Assembly: GCA_014773175.1 (NCBI GenBank)
Contig: VXCM01000452.1
Span: 1-64,000, forward strand
Length of the DNA: 64,000 nucleotides
Direction: 5' to 3'
Origin: Lucifuga dentata
Taxonomy: Eukaryota > Chordata > Actinopteri > Ophidiiformes > Bythitidae
Part shown: positions 24,113 to 37,900 of the stretch, piece after piece
Layout: each line of letters starts with the position of its first letter
How positions within the stretch are numbered: position 1 is the stretch's first letter
Notes under the pieces: model-generated
What the model was told of the DNA's origin: nothing
What the model saw: the letters and a program-made list of their open reading frames with translations, nothing else
Database searches by the model: none
Made by a program: the position numbers and the translations under genes

Positions 24113-25568
24113 TGTGTGGGCTGCTCCGTCACCGGTTCCTCCATTCGCTTCCTCCTTCTGACCATGTGTGAGTGTCTTCGTGGAATATTCAGAGTCACCT
24201 GGACACCTGACTCCAATGCAGGTCAGTAGGATGACCTGCATCCTTGGTCTTGTTTTGTGAATATAGCTCAGGCTCTGAAAAGCAGCTAGCATTTTAGAGA
24301 CATTATTTGAAGGACATGTTTCTATACCACAAATTTGACAATCTGTGACAATACCAGGAATTGATTATGCCATTTTTTTTCTGGTTAGTATAGGAACTAA
24401 AACTTAAGGCTGAGTATTGTTTTAAATTTTTCAATATTTGTGTCAATTCAGTTATACCAAAACAATGTTTTTTTTTAATGCTTTTAGTGTTACTGAGTGC
24501 AAACATATTTTTATGACATGGTCGTGTAATTAATTTGCTGCACTTTATTTTATACCCAGATGAAGACTCCTGTGAGTAAAAATGTGATGGCACCTTTTTT
24601 TTTTTTTTAAATTAAGGACTTTCAACAACAGTTACCTCAGAGAGCCACAGACCTCTTTTGCATTGACAACTAATGAGCAATCATATCTCTAATCTTATGT
24701 ATCTGTCTTTCATTAAAGGGGACATAATACAGATTTCCATATCCTTACTTTGATTTGGGGTCTATTTTGAAAATTTGCAATAATTTAATGTACAAAATAA
24801 CACATTTATTAACCTTCTATCCTCATTAGCTGCTGCACCACTGTGCACACTGAGTGAAAAACAGCCATTTTAGGTAAGGTCTCTTTTAAGCCCCCAAATG
24901 GTCATGAGAGATTTCTGAATTTGTTTACGTTTTAAAGAAATCCTGTCATTTTACTTAAAACTGTAAAATGGCAGAATTTTTTTTGTGTGTGGCAGAGATG
25001 TGGAGATGGTAATAAAATCTTTTCATCAGTAAAATGCTCTCAAGTTTTAATTCTCACCTCAAGATTTTCCTGCCCGGATCACTTACACATGAAGCTAAAA
25101 TCTCAGGTAATGTGGGTGAAACTCTTCTTGATTGCAGCTCCACTAATTTATGGTGACATTATTTTTATTCAGTGATAGTCTCACAATAATCTCACCAATG
25201 GAGGATTTAACAAAATGTGGACCCTTTAATATTTTAAAGTGGATTCTTCTTTAAGATTTTATCATTACTGAATGGTCAATTATCCAAAACAGATATAGGG
25301 TTATGGAAAATATAGTCTTTAATTTATCGCTATTAATACGCGGTGGTCAGGTCAGAGGTCACACAGACACAGGTTACCATGGAGCTGAGGGAGGAAGTGA
25401 GCATTGTGTCGCTGACATTAGTTTTTTAGCGACTGTTTAGTTTATCTGATGTGTGTGACAGAGAGAGAGAGAGAGAGTGCTTATCAGAGGAAATCTGCTT
25501 CCTCCACTTGTATGGGGGGAAATGTGTGCAGCGGTCCATACATAGATTTATAACACTTAAGTGGCATT

Positions 25569-25569
25569 T

Positions 25570-25622
<53 letters not shown>

Positions 25623-25623
25623 C
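25569..25623. repeat. (CT)n microsatellite
   Basis: 55-bp CT tract; a short (GA)n tract at about 25457-25476 is its inverse, so the pair could fold. Confidence 0.95.
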
Positions 25624-27466
25624 TTCTGTTTGATGGTAGTGGTGGTGGTGCCCCAAGTGAAGGAGTTCAGGTATTTCAGGGTCTTGTTCACGAGTGAAGT
25701 TTGCAATGGAGAGTGTCTAGGGTGCCTGGTGTCACCCTGAGAGACAGTGTGAGGAGTGTATATATATATATATAAGTAAAAATGGCTGAGAAAAGGGCTA
25801 TAGCTACAGCAACATGCAGATTTTCTGTCTCCCTCTGTTGCCCTCTTGTCCCTTACCAGCTCAGCTCTTGTTTCAGGGTCCTACGGCTCTCCTGTGCCTA
25901 AATCCTAGTTTTGTGTATGAGCTGGAAAACAACAATGAGCCTGTTAGCTGACACAGTGCTGGCTGCCTGATCTGCACCGACAGCATGGCTCACTGGCAAG
26001 ATACACAACTATAATTAATCTGTAGGGCTGGTGTGCTGCATGTTGAGGGCAGGTGACCGCCATCTCCCTTTTTGCTGTGAGTAATGAAACTGCTTTTGTG
26101 GAACACTTTCTCGTTTCATTATGTTCTCATGATAGGTTCAAATGCCTCTCTAGTTCACTCAAGTGCTGCTCTGGTGTACGTTTCAAGCACAAATGAAGCC
26201 AAGCCCGAAAAAAAGAATTTTTTTTTTTTTTCATTTTTTGCCCTGTACCCCTGTAGAGGACAACAGGAGTTGGGTACAAAGGCCTTGTTTGGTGATTTTA
26301 GGCAATGTGGCATCACACGATTCAGTTTCCACCCAGTAGAAGTGAATGGAATTTCATGCATTTAAAATGATCAGTAGACAAAATCTTGAGGTTTGTTGAG
26401 TTCCTTTGCAGCTTGTTAGAGGTTGGTTGTTGTTACTCTGGAGACTTTGGCTCTCTGTTTCAGTTCTTCATTGTTTTACTTCAGCTCTGCAGACGGCTCG
26501 TTTACTACCATCACCAGTACACAAACACATGCAGATGCATGTAAATACACTCTGACATAAACACAGAAATGTAGACATCTACAAATATGGACACACAGAC
26601 AAATTCACACACAAACAACACACATACACACATCACACAACAAGCATTCAGCTCACAGCAACAGCTGTTTCCCAGAAAGGAAGAGTCACACTTTCTCTAA
26701 ATCAAGACCCAAGGCCTGCTGTTTCTATTTACAGCCTGTCAGCATAAAAATAACTTTCCAACAACATCAGTTATCCCACTCAGGCATTTGAGGACCTTGG
26801 AGATTTTATTGTAGCCTTAATTCTGGTTTACGTTGGCTGCCAGGTTTGAGGTTAGATGGCTCAGGGACGTGCACATCTATGAAACGGCCAGCAACACTGA
26901 CGACTCAATGAAAAAACAGTCCAAGTAACATTCTTGCCTCCCCTTCCTACATCTTCATAATCCAACATAACATGGATCAGCTATGAATGAGTTTTAAGAG
27001 ATGATGCCACCTATTATAGGACACTGAAGCATCCATGTGCTGACATAATGGTGCATGAAAAACCATAAAATATGGATAGTTTTGAAAACTTCTTTTTAAA
27101 AAAATTATGACGTTAGTGCCAGGATAGGATATTAGAATAGTTATGATACCTCCCAGCATGAATTATAGTGGTGAGTTGGAATTGAAAAGATGTCCAGACA
27201 TCTAGATTGAATTGAAAGTGAATTCTTGAGACATCTAGCTTACATTTAGTTGTTTCGAAAGCATTTTGATGAGTAAAGTTTTTTTAGCACAACTGTTATA
27301 CCCTGAAATAGATCACCAAAACCACGCTATCATTGAATAAACATGACATGTTGAGAGAGAGAGAGAGAGAGAGAGATCTACTGACCTCATACAAACAGTC
27401 TAGTATGTCTCAAACTTTGTTATCTTTCCCTCCCTCCATCACCACTTTCACCCCACCCCTTGCTGC

Positions 27467-27795
27467 CCTTATATGGGGGCATCTCTGCCCTCCGACCAAT
27501 CAGGCAGCTGGATGAGTCCCTCCTAGTGATGCCATGGGCCCTGGCCAGACCTGAGGTTTCAGTGAAGGGAGCAAGAGGCTGGCTGGAGACAAGGGGTAAA
27601 GGCTAGACAGAGAGGGGGAACAGAATAACAACACAACAACAAGAAGTAAAGAGCAGCTACTGGAAAGAGGCAATAAGTGGAGGGAGTCTAAGGAAGAAAA
27701 GAGAGTGAACTGAAGAAAAAGCTGTGCTACTGCTGCAGGTGGAGGTCTGCCACCTTTAAATCACTGGAGGAAACAAACTGAAAGTGTGGATTAAG
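27467..27795 (+). promoter_or_regulatory. Candidate alternative prx promoter with CArG and CCAAT boxes
   Basis: A perfect CArG box CCTTATATGG (27467-27476) is followed by CCAAT (27495-27499) and then a purine-rich stretch with few stops of transcription-like character, ending at ATTAAG/GTAGGC (27795/27796), a reasonable donor. ATGs in the stretch lead only to short frames, so it would be a noncoding exon. SRF binding to CArG boxes is established biology; use of this block by prx is inferred from strand and position only. Confidence 0.3.
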
Positions 27796-29139
27796 GTAGG
27801 CTGGATGATGAGGTTTAATAAAGCCTCTTCTGTTCATGACACAGTCTGCTGGTACCTGAGGACTTTGTTGACTTGTTCTTGGAAAATGCTGTGGGAGGTT
27901 AGTGGTTTTGTGGGTGTGAGGACGCTGCTGAGTGCACAGAGGAAGGCAGAGGATACTGATTGGTGTATTAGTGCAGCTTGAGTGCTCGGGCGTTTGGTAG
28001 CATTACTTTGTGTCTGTATAATTTTGGTTTCATTTGTTTAGTTTTCTGAAATACTGCTTTACCATTTTGCACACTCAGAGTTGGTGAGAGCTGTTCAGTT
28101 TATGCAGCCGTCTGCAGACTCCACATTGCTGAGTTTTGAGATTATAACAATAGTGCGCTGTTTAAATGCAAAGGCAGTTTTAGTAAGACAGCTGCTGCTT
28201 GTTTATTCCAACATCCCTGTTGCTGGTCACAAACACTCAAGTATTGACTGAGGTTTATGGTAACTATTTGCAGTGTGGCATTTCACTATGACTCCAAGTT
28301 TATAAGACAATGTTTGAATTAGACCTGGGTCAAATAACACTTGAAAATTAATGGTAGTGTTTATTTAAACCTCTTGGAGTGCCAGGTGGGTGGAGTTTAC
28401 TACACTGGACAACATTAAAATGTAGTAGCAGAAAGTTTAGAGAACAGCGCGAAGATTTTCAGCCATCCAGGTCATGTGTCTCTCCACACGGGGCCAAATG
28501 TCTTCAGGACTAAACCAGCCCAGTTGCCGTGGACTTAACACTTGTAGTTTAATAATAGAGTGAGTCAAAATAATTGTTCATGTCATTGTGATCCACATTA
28601 ATTCAGTTTGCTGCAGGGGTCAATGTGATGCACTGCAAACGTCTTATCTAGTTATTTTTGCCTGTGAGTCCCTGTAAGTCTTAATTTCTTCAAACAACTG
28701 AAAGATAAAGTGAGATCATTTCAATGTCTCAAGTTCAAATCAACATGTTTGCAGAATTTTGAGAGTTGAGTTGTATTAGAATTTTCTTTTGCAATGGCAG
28801 TTGAACAAATTTAAGACAATTGCAGAGAAGTTCAATGTATTTTTCCATTTGGTTTACCTTTCTATGTGCAATCATCACAGTCAGCAGGTTTAGTTGAAGA
28901 GTTGATGTATATTTGACTTTGACTTTGACCAACAAAGTTGTGCTGATGACCAACAGCTAAGTTTCAAGTTTCACAGTATAATTGACTCCAAAAAGAAGAA
29001 GCTATCATTTTAGTAATGCCGTTCCATACAGAGCTTCTCTGGTAAAGTAAAGATTGCAGTGAAAACACTTGCAGTGTGTTTGCAGTCAGCCATGATACGT
29101 GGTCAATTTAATGATGTAACTGTGTTCAATCTTTACCCG

Positions 29140-29195
29140 TTTTTTTTTTTTTTTTNTTTTTTTTTTTTTTTTGTTGTTGTTGTTTTTTTTTCTAG
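29140..29195. repeat. Poly-T with N at 29156
   Basis: Homopolymer run interrupted by a single N and followed by (TTG)n. Confidence 0.85.
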
Positions 29196-29557
29196 TTTTT
29201 GAACTGGCATGTGAGTAAGCTTTGTGAATTTCCCACAGCTGAAAATAAACATTTTTTTGCAGAAATTCTATTTGACCATCACTGGCTGTAATAACCTGAC
29301 TTCAGCCTGCATTGCCTGCATTGCTGCAGTTCAGAGAGCAGCGCTGTGAGAGGCTGTACATGATCATTTCAAATAGCCCCTGTCTTAATGTTACACACCA
29401 GCGACAGCTGCAGTGTGATAGTCATAGGATCTGTTTGCCTCCCAATTCCAAATCTACCACAGGGCTCACCCAGCAGCCTGGTATGCCAGCCCGAGGAGGG
29501 ACAGAACCAAAACACACCCAGCAGTGTGACGGAGGATGACGGATAACAAGCATGCTG

Positions 29558-29692
29558 TATGTGTGGCACTGGGTTACATAACCACTGATGCACTGGCCAG
29601 TTATTGGGCAACAGGTGTTGTTGTNTATGTGTGGCACTGGGTTACATAACCACTGATGCACTGGCCAGTTATTGGGCAACAGGTGTTGTTGT
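29558..29692. repeat. Assembly duplication around N 29625
   Basis: Identical 67-nt copies at 29558-29624 and 29626-29692. Confidence 0.9.
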
Positions 29693-29786
29693 CATATTCA
29701 ACTTTCTGATTTGATATCAATACAAAATTGAATGTTTGAGTTGTAGAATTAAGACAGAATTAATTTAATATTTACTAAAGTATTTA

Positions 29787-30340
29787 TTAAGGGACCATGC
29801 TGGTGATTTTGCATGTTTAAGCCCAGTAACTAGTACCCACATACACCTTGCATTACTGCAAAACATAAACATGTATTTTAGTTTTGGTGTTATTTTCCCA
29901 ATTTCCATAATTTTTCAAAATCAAATGTTCAGGTGGTATACCCACCTTAAAATTCAATGTTTTCTTTTGCCTGCTAACACATTTCCGAATGTAGATCTGA
30001 TGGCTGTTGTAATTTCTAGGTAAAAGCAGTCTTCTCCTGGAGACATGTACATTTTCTTTCACGGAGCTCTGTTTAATTCATGTTGAAATGCTAAATTACA
30101 TTCTTCAACAAAACTTTAATGTAAATCTTCATGAATATCTTAAACCCATTTCAATTCTCTACAAGTTGATTTTTTTTTTTATAGTGTACTGAAATTAAAT
30201 AAAACCAATGGAAGTCTGAAATTCTAAAAATTTACTGCTGCAGTAGTATGTTTAGAAAACGGGTTGGCAGCAATGTAACGTGTTTATAGGTTGTATATAT
30301 TGGGCCTCAAACAAACAAAATCACTGCTCTGGTCCTTTAA
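29787..30340. mobile_element. Palindromic MITE family, copy G (full length)
   Basis: Starts TTAAGGGACCATGCTGGTGA and ends AATCACTGCTCTGGTCCTTT, with both long arms present, about 554 bp. Confidence 0.75.
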
Positions 30341-30614
30341 GAGGTTGATTCCAGTTCAGCAGTTGTTGGAATGTGTTTCCCTGATCTTAAATGTCTGTCT
30401 CTCTTTCACTTTGGTGAAAGCACTGAGCCTTTATTTAAAAAAAAATTAAAAAAAATTAAATATGTTGCAGTAGTGTGGTAGTTTAGCATTAGCTGTGGGT
30501 GTTCTTGCCATAAGATGAGTTATAAAAGCTTAAATTATATGTAGGCCAAGGTCAAATTAGTGATTGCGTGCCTGTAGTTCATTGTGTCAACACACATGTT
30601 TTGGGGAATCTCCT

Positions 30615-30616
<2 letters not shown>

Positions 30617-30652
<36 letters not shown>
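30617..30652. repeat. (CT)n microsatellite
   Basis: 36-bp CT tract. Confidence 0.95.
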
Positions 30653-30656
<4 letters not shown>

Positions 30657-32224
30657 GGCAGCCACTTCTTCATCATCCATTTCTTCATCCTGCAAAACAC
30701 AGAATTTAGAAAGTCTGAAAACTTTAGTTTGGGATGATTCAGTACTATTTCTTCTTAGCCAAGGAAAATAATCTTGTCAAGCACCATCTGCACTACATTA
30801 TGGGCTTCATTTTGCTTAGAAAATTATTAAATCTGTTTTGACTAGAATCTAGAATAGTCTCAAAAGTGGATTAGGTGGTTTATTCATTAATATCCCAAAC
30901 ATCTGTAATGAGAAAATAAGACTCCGACCAACTGGAAGCATTGTTAAACAAGTCATTTTGTCTGAAATCTTCCATAATACAGCAGATCTCTGGAATCAGA
31001 AAAACGATACATAATTCAAGAAAATGCTTCCAGAAAAGGTGTTGTCCTGTTTTAAGACATTAACTCCTCTTTGATCTGATTTCAAAGAATAATAGTTTAG
31101 TTTCACCCACCCACCTTTAACTTGTGCAAGCTAGTTTGATGAACTTTTATTGGGTTGTTTTTGTGTCACTGAACTGGCAGATTTGTTAAATTTGATAACA
31201 GAAAATTTCACTTAATTCCAGAATATTTTGTGTTTCTATGAGGGGATTTTTGCAGTATACTAAGTGTGGTTCATGTTTAGTTTTTAATGTTTCTGCATCA
31301 TAAAGACGGTAGCAGCCAAATCCAGCTGGCCTTGATTAAATAGAGGCCAGTAACTAGACACTCCACTAATTCTACTGGTACAGACTGACACAGGAATCAG
31401 ATGCAGTAAATAAAGTTTCGGGTGCCAGACTGTTGAGGTATTTTGTAATTCTGGATGTCTAACAAATAAAAATCGCCATTATTTTTGCAGAAATGTGTTT
31501 TGTGGAAGGTAGAATAAATCAAAGAAACACCTATAATTTGTGCGCATCTGTGAGAGTAAAAGAAGAGAAAAATGAAATGATGGATTGATAGCAGTTTCCT
31601 GGCGACAGATTTCTAGGGTGGGGGTTGTGGTTGTGGGTGGGGTTAAGTTTAGACCAGAGGGTCAAGAGTTGATTGGGCGGCTCAGGAGGAAACAGGGAGA
31701 CCTCATGAGGAAACACTACTTGACGTGTATATGAAGGTAAACTTCCCTCAGAGAGCTGAGAGGATCCTTCAGGAAGGAAGAATTATGTAAACAAATCTGA
31801 CATATTTTACTCCTAAACTGAGACAAACAATCATGACAAAATCTTATTTTGATGATATGAGCTGTTTGTACCAAGTGTATCTTATCTGTCAAAAATATCC
31901 CTGTTTCCTGTTTACATGGAGGCATTTCCTGTTCAGATCCTCATGCTGGTGGGTGTGTCTTGCTTTACTGTCTGATGTCTCAAATTTTCAGAAGACACAC
32001 TTGGTTCTGTCTTAGTCATACTGGATGGTTTTGACATTTTCTTTCGGCTTGAATGGTCTTGATGCCTTTATGCACCAGGTGTAGGTGACTTCTGAGCTGC
32101 ACAGATTTTCTCTTCCTTTTCCTTCTGAAGTAGATCAACGTGCACACATGAACCTGTTGAACCCTGTTTTTTTCCACTTGAAACTTTCAAGCTTTAAGGG
32201 GCGAGAGTGTGAACAAGCAAAGCA

Positions 32225-32305
32225 ATTAATGTTAAGGTGTGTGTATCACCTGAACAGTTGGTTTTGAAATATTACAGGATGTGGCAAAATAACAGGATAT
32301 CGGAA
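32225..32305. mobile_element. Fragment of the palindromic MITE family
   Basis: Only the inner right-arm segment (CACCTGAACAGTTGGTTTTG to GGCAAAATAACAGGA) is recognisable. Confidence 0.4.
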
Positions 32306-32634
32306 AATGCTACTTTGAATTTACTTAATTTTTATATGTCAAGTGGTTGCACGTAATACATTTATTTAGATTCATCTATATATTTTTAAGTTGACTATTT
32401 AATATTTACAAGTAATTTCAGTGAAATTAAATTTATAGTTTTAGTTAAACAAATTGAGTACATTTCACTTCACTTTCCTTAGTCATTCCAAACAGACTTA
32501 TGTTGAGTAAAGTTAAACACATTTAGTTAGTTTGGCTCAATATTTGTGAGTAAATGTAGCTCAATCCAGTGGTGTAATAACTAAATATTAAAATTAAGTG
32601 TAGTTTTTTTTAACCTTTGTTTTATTCAGGGATA

Positions 32635-32663
32635 GTTTGCTGAGCATTAAATGCTCAGCAAAC
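32635..32663. other. Perfect 14-bp palindrome with 1-nt centre
   Basis: GTTTGCTGAGCATT (32635-32648), A, then the exact complement (32650-32663). It lies in an AT-rich repeat-like region that ends near 32935 with TTTTTTCAGTGTAG, a possible transposon terminus. Confidence 0.75.
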
Positions 32664-33639
32664 AACATGTTATTTCAACATGTTATTTAGTTCTGCTCAA
32701 TATTTTTGATTAATTGGAATTAATACAGATTAATAGAGATAGTAACAGAGCTGTGTCTTTTTTTTCTAGTTCTTTTAATTAAATAAAATTAGAATGTTTG
32801 AAGCACTGGAAGATATAATTCAAACAAGTCAAAAATACTGAGCAGGTCAAAATAACACATTTAAATCAGTAAAATAAGGCTAAATTTTTATATGTAACAT
32901 CTAAAAGGGGTCAACATCAGTTTTTTCAGTGTAGTGTCTGCTGCTACGTACCTGAAATCTCTTCAACTCCACATCTAGACCAGAATGCAGAATCTCACCT
33001 GCTTTTCAAACAGCCAAAAAGGTCACGTTCCATATCTCTCAGCTGGCTTCTACTAGCTGCTCCCATTAAGTTTAACTCCTTGGTGCTTGTCTACAAAACA
33101 GTAACAAAACCTGCCTGAAGTCCTCCATTCAGGTCTGTGCCCCTTCTCAGTCACTAAGCCCTGCTAATGAATGACGCCTCATGTTTCCACCACCGCATGG
33201 CTCTCAGATTTAAGCTTGACTATTTTCTTCTGTGATCCCTTGGTGTTGGAACAAGTTACCCCCCAAAAAACCCCAATGTCTTAGCTTTATGCACCTGCTG
33301 GCACTTATGCAGTGGAATTGGACTTTAGCTTTGTGGCACTTGTTCTTGATATTTTCTCCTTGGTCTTGCTGATTGTGTTGTCAGTAGCTTTGGATAAAAT
33401 TTGATAAGCTAAATGCTGTGAGTTTGTGTCAGAGTCTTACACTTAGTGCAGCTTCAAGATCTAAAAGGTAAATTTTCTTTCTTTGCACCTTTGCATGAAG
33501 CCAGTCCTACTAAGTGTTGTTGTTTTACTCTGGTTCAAAGCTTATCCTAATACCACCCATTTTTAATTGATCGCAGCTACAACCACACTGTATGTAGGAC
33601 TCAGTCATAGGCCTATAGACTATCATTTGATAAGCTGAA

Positions 33640-33772
33640 TATATGTTATTATATATGTTATATAATATAACATAATATATAACATAATATATAACATAAT
33701 ATATAATATAATAATATATAACATATATTATGTTATATAATATAACATAATATATAACATAATATATGTTAG
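33640..33772. repeat. AT-only inverted/tandem repeat
   Basis: About 130 bp built from TATATAACATAATA and its complement, able to form large cruciforms. Confidence 0.85.
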
Positions 33773-35305
33773 GCTCTCTGGTGGTTGGAATAGGAACGGT
33801 GTGTTTTAGTTGAGCGCAGTGACGTTGCCTGTTTGTCCCTCTGGTCTTGTGATTGTCCTTAAAATTAGATCCAATAAGGTTTGAGTTATATACTCATGCT
33901 GCCACCAATTGTGGAACACGTAGAGGAATTTTCTCTGTGTGTGTGTGCAACTGTGTGTGTGTGAGCACGCATATGTGTGTGTTCTCATAAGTGTGTTTGG
34001 AGAAAACCACCTATTTTTGTTTATATCTGGCCTCTGCTGATAAGTCTACAGATAAATCACAAACCCACATCCTCAGTTGTCTCTCAGTGCTGCTGCAGCT
34101 CATTACGTCAAACAAATGTTAGCAACTTTTTAAAGGGCAGACAACTATTTGCTTTGGACAGACACCTGATGCTTGAGTTTTGCTGTTACCGAGCCAGCTA
34201 TGACATCATTAACTTGTCCACCTCTTAAAGGCTTAGAGCAGCAGGATTAGTTTAATGAAGCCGCCGCTTGTAGAACTCAGAACAGGACAACGAAATTTAT
34301 CCACCTCAGCATGCAATCACATTCCCAAACAGACGTCTGACAGGAGGTCACAGCTCTGATTCACTCCATAGCGGCTATTGAGATGCCCAGAGCTTCAGAT
34401 TGCTCAAGTGGTGTTGCTCACAACCAATATTAAAGGATAAGTTCATTGTTTTTCAACCCAGACTAGATTGAAACGTTTCTAAAAACACAAAACTGCATGC
34501 ATCCCAATCCCATTTTCTGGAGTGCCACCTTGTGCTGCACCTCACCTGTTTCTCAAAATGCGGCTTTATTCATTCAGCCAAAAAAAGTTAGCACCTGGAC
34601 ATAACATGTCTCCTTGATTATCTTATAGATAAGATGCATCACCAAAACTGGATTTCTGGATTAAAATTTTGTTTGTATGATATATTTGTATTATATCATC
34701 TATATTAAGCTTGTAGGATCTTTTTTTTTGTTTCCATTAATTTTTTCCCTGCAAGGTACCAGATGAGCAAGGAGATATGTCACATCTGTCCATCTTTGTT
34801 TTGTAGATGGATGAATTACTCCACACAATCCCCACACCATGAATGCAGCAAGTACACATCACTTTTATTAAAACCCAGTAAAGATCAATTCAGCCCTGCC
34901 AGCTACCATCTGCTTTCACTTATCAGTAATTTCTGTCTGCAGTACAGAAACACATTTTGGCTCTCTTTAGGTTGATGTGCAGAATGGGTGGGGTTTGATG
35001 CTTTTCAGGGTATTGTAAGTCATCGGGCCTGTGGAGGCATGCAGATGTGAGTCTGATCTATAATAAGACTGAGCTGAGAGGCATTTCAAATCTTCACCTC
35101 CTCCTCTGCATCAGTGCACGGAGTGCCGCAGCCTCCACCTGCTGCTTTCTGTCACACCGAGCTGCAGTTTAAAGCTGCTGTCAGGTGCAAACATCCCAAA
35201 CTCTGAGAGCTATATAATGATCATCTTTTACTCAAACCTCTAACCTCAGAGCTCATTAAACCATTTCTAAACCATTTGTAAGATTTCACAGTGGTCACTG
35301 ACCGA

Positions 35306-35310
<5 letters not shown>

Positions 35311-35337
<27 letters not shown>

Positions 35338-35361
35338 NTTTTTTTTTTTTTTTTTTTTTTT
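35311..35361. repeat. (TA)n, N at 35338, poly-T
   Basis: Abrupt (TA)n to poly-T change exactly at the N, the same pattern as at 22757-22829. Confidence 0.85.
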
Positions 35362-35374
35362 AAATTCCCAACAT

Positions 35375-35700
35375 ACACTAGCATTCAAAAGCTTGGAATC
35401 GCCCAGAAATTTGGATGTATTTGGTAGAAATCGATACATCTATAATTTTTTATAGGACAAATGATAACAATATTAATTTGAGGGAATGAATTCAGTCATT
35501 TGGTGACAGTTTAATTATTAACTTCAGCATAAATTTCTAATTTGAATGATTTGGAATGATTTCTACTGTAATTTAAGGGCACAAAATACTACTTTTAGGC
35601 AATGATTCATCCAGACTTTTCTCAGGGTACATTTGTCAGGACTGGTAATTTAAAAAAATATTATAAAATAAATTTGAATGGTCTTCAACCTCCTTAAAGT
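35375..35700. mobile_element. Candidate DNA-transposon fragment
   Basis: The opening CACTAGCATTCAAAAGCTTG resembles a terminal sequence common in fish Tc1-type repeats, and the following AT-rich body is noncoding. The matching right end was not found. Confidence 0.3.
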
Positions 35701-35970
35701 AAATGGAAGTTTGAACTGTAATGAAGTGATAAAGGCTGGTTAACGTAAACTGTTTCACTTTGATACTTAAGAAAGTGATATTTTGGAGAAACATTTATGT
35801 GAAAGGATAATTGTTACTCTACAGATATGCACAGTGCTGCCATCTGCTTTACTTTAAGGAAATACAGCAGCAACAACCTCATTTGTGCCCTAAAAGCCAC
35901 TGCAGGCCTTTAGCTGTTGCACCTGTTGCTGCTTCAGCTGATAAATTTGTGTCAGTCACTCCGCACAACA

Positions 35971-35985
35971 ATGACAGCATGAAAG
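35971..35985 (+). other. Candidate start-codon exon end for prx long N-terminus
   Basis: ATGAAAG followed by the donor-like GTAGAT (35979-35985/35986) ends in the phase needed by the exon at 39678, giving [11 protein letters not shown] at the junction. It is one phase-compatible option found by eye among potentially many. The acceptor side is undefined. Confidence 0.12.
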
Positions 35986-36237
35986 GTAGATCTCAACACG
36001 ACGAGCTCAACAGCTCTATTTTACCAAAGTTCTATTTATAGACTTTGGGAAATTCTCATAATCTTAAATTTACCACTTGGAATTTTTAAATTATGTGAGA
36101 TCAAGTAAAAGATTTTATTTAAAGATACCTTTATAGAAATGAATTTGTTTTTCCATCAGAAAACTACCTTTTTTGAACTTCATAATTACAGAAATGTTTG
36201 TACTTATCAATAAAAGACACTAGATATTACAGAAATT

Positions 36238-36375
36238 AATTGGTTACCAAAAGTTGCTGGTTCAAATTCTGATTACACTAAAAATCTGAAATGGGAGATT
36301 AAAAAAAAAGGCTAAAGTGCCCTTGAGCAAAGCTCTCAAAAGTGTTTCCTCTGGATGTGCTCAATGTCCAAATAT
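36238..36375 (+). mobile_element. tRNA-derived SINE fragment
   Basis: A box-B-like GGTTCAAATTC (36259-36269) is followed by GTGCCCTTGAGCAAAGC (36317 onward), the conserved body motif of many fish SINEs. The 5' box A part is eroded. Confidence 0.55.
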
Positions 36376-36909
36376 TGATTTTGTTTTGCTGGTAGTGTCA
36401 ATGTGTCTAACAATAAGAACCTGCATTCTTAAAAGTCCATCTCAGCTTAACGTTCTTCAGTCTAAAATCATTTTTAAATTTTAGTTTTCATTGAATTTGT
36501 TTTTCATTTGCCATCACTTCATAGTGGACAAATATAACATACTTCCAAAATCAAAAAAAGGCTATATCAGGTATGTACTTTTTTTACGTGTTAAATATAC
36601 AATTAATAGCCAGTCTCTTACTTTAATGCAAGCCTTGTAATAATCTCTGAAAATACTGAATATTTGACTGATCTCCTATGCAACGAGTGCTCAAAATCAT
36701 TTTGACGTTACATTATTAGATAAATTGACCAACAGGTCTGTCTTTCCAGATTTCAGCCTTTAATAACTCTGCCTGGTCCTGTGTGGCTGTGATGGATTCC
36801 AGGGTGGACGGTGAATGTGTGTTATGTATTCCCGTGACCTGCTAGATACCTGATACCTCCGACCCAGCCGTACAGGCATGACAACCATGCTGACACTCTA
36901 CACGTCCCC

Positions 36910-36910
36910 A

Positions 36911-36943
<33 letters not shown>

Positions 36944-37042
36944 CAATATACACATACATGTATATCTCAAACAAGCACAAATCTATACACAGATGGATTT
37001 TCTATCTTTTAGACACACATATACACATTCATAGATGAACAT

Positions 37043-37085
<43 letters not shown>
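36910..37085. repeat. Two (CA)n microsatellites
   Basis: Tracts at about 36910-36941 and 37042-37085. Confidence 0.95.
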
Positions 37086-37088
<3 letters not shown>

Positions 37089-37900
37089 CAATGGATATTA
37101 AAAAAGTGATCACATAATAAAGGCAGGACTGTATGGAGGAGGAGTGGGGAGTGGACAGAAAGTCAGGTAATTCCTTTGCTATGCTGATGATGGACTGTGA
37201 TAAATCCATAAAGGAAAGTGATTTATTCACATTCAGCAAGACTCTTCAAGTAATAAACTGTGATATGTTGCTTTACTGAATGTTAAATATTCACAGTGCC
37301 AGTCTAAACTAAGCAGTATTGTACTTTGACTGCATCATACAGTTTTTAAAAGAAACTAAAGGAAAGTCAGCTGCTTTAAGACAACTACTAATTGTTTGAG
37401 TTTGAGCATTAGGTCCAATTTTTGGTAATTACTTCAGATTATTACTTGAGGAATATTTTTGTAGGGTTTTTTTTGTTTGTTTGTTTTTTTTAACATATTC
37501 AGATTGCCATGTTCATATTCTCATTTAGAGCCTGTTTAAGACCTTTGAAATGCTTTAAAGTGCCACAAAAAAAAACAAAAACAAACAAACAAACAAAAAA
37601 AACACATTCACCAAAATACTTATAGTAATTTTAGTAATTAATTTTAGGTACTGTCTCTAGGGCTCTTTCCCAAAACTTCCAGCTCTGTGCTGATTGGCCA
37701 TCTGCATCAGGCCTGAACTGGCAACACCCACTGACTGCAACACACATATGCTGACCAAATACTTGCTAGCTGCCCTCATACTTGGTGGGTGTGTTGTTAG
37801 GGTAAATTCAAATGTGTTACATACTAACAGCAACATGTAATGGAAATAAAGAACTAATTTAAATAAAGAACTAATTAAAAAAAAATGAAGCTTTCATGGT

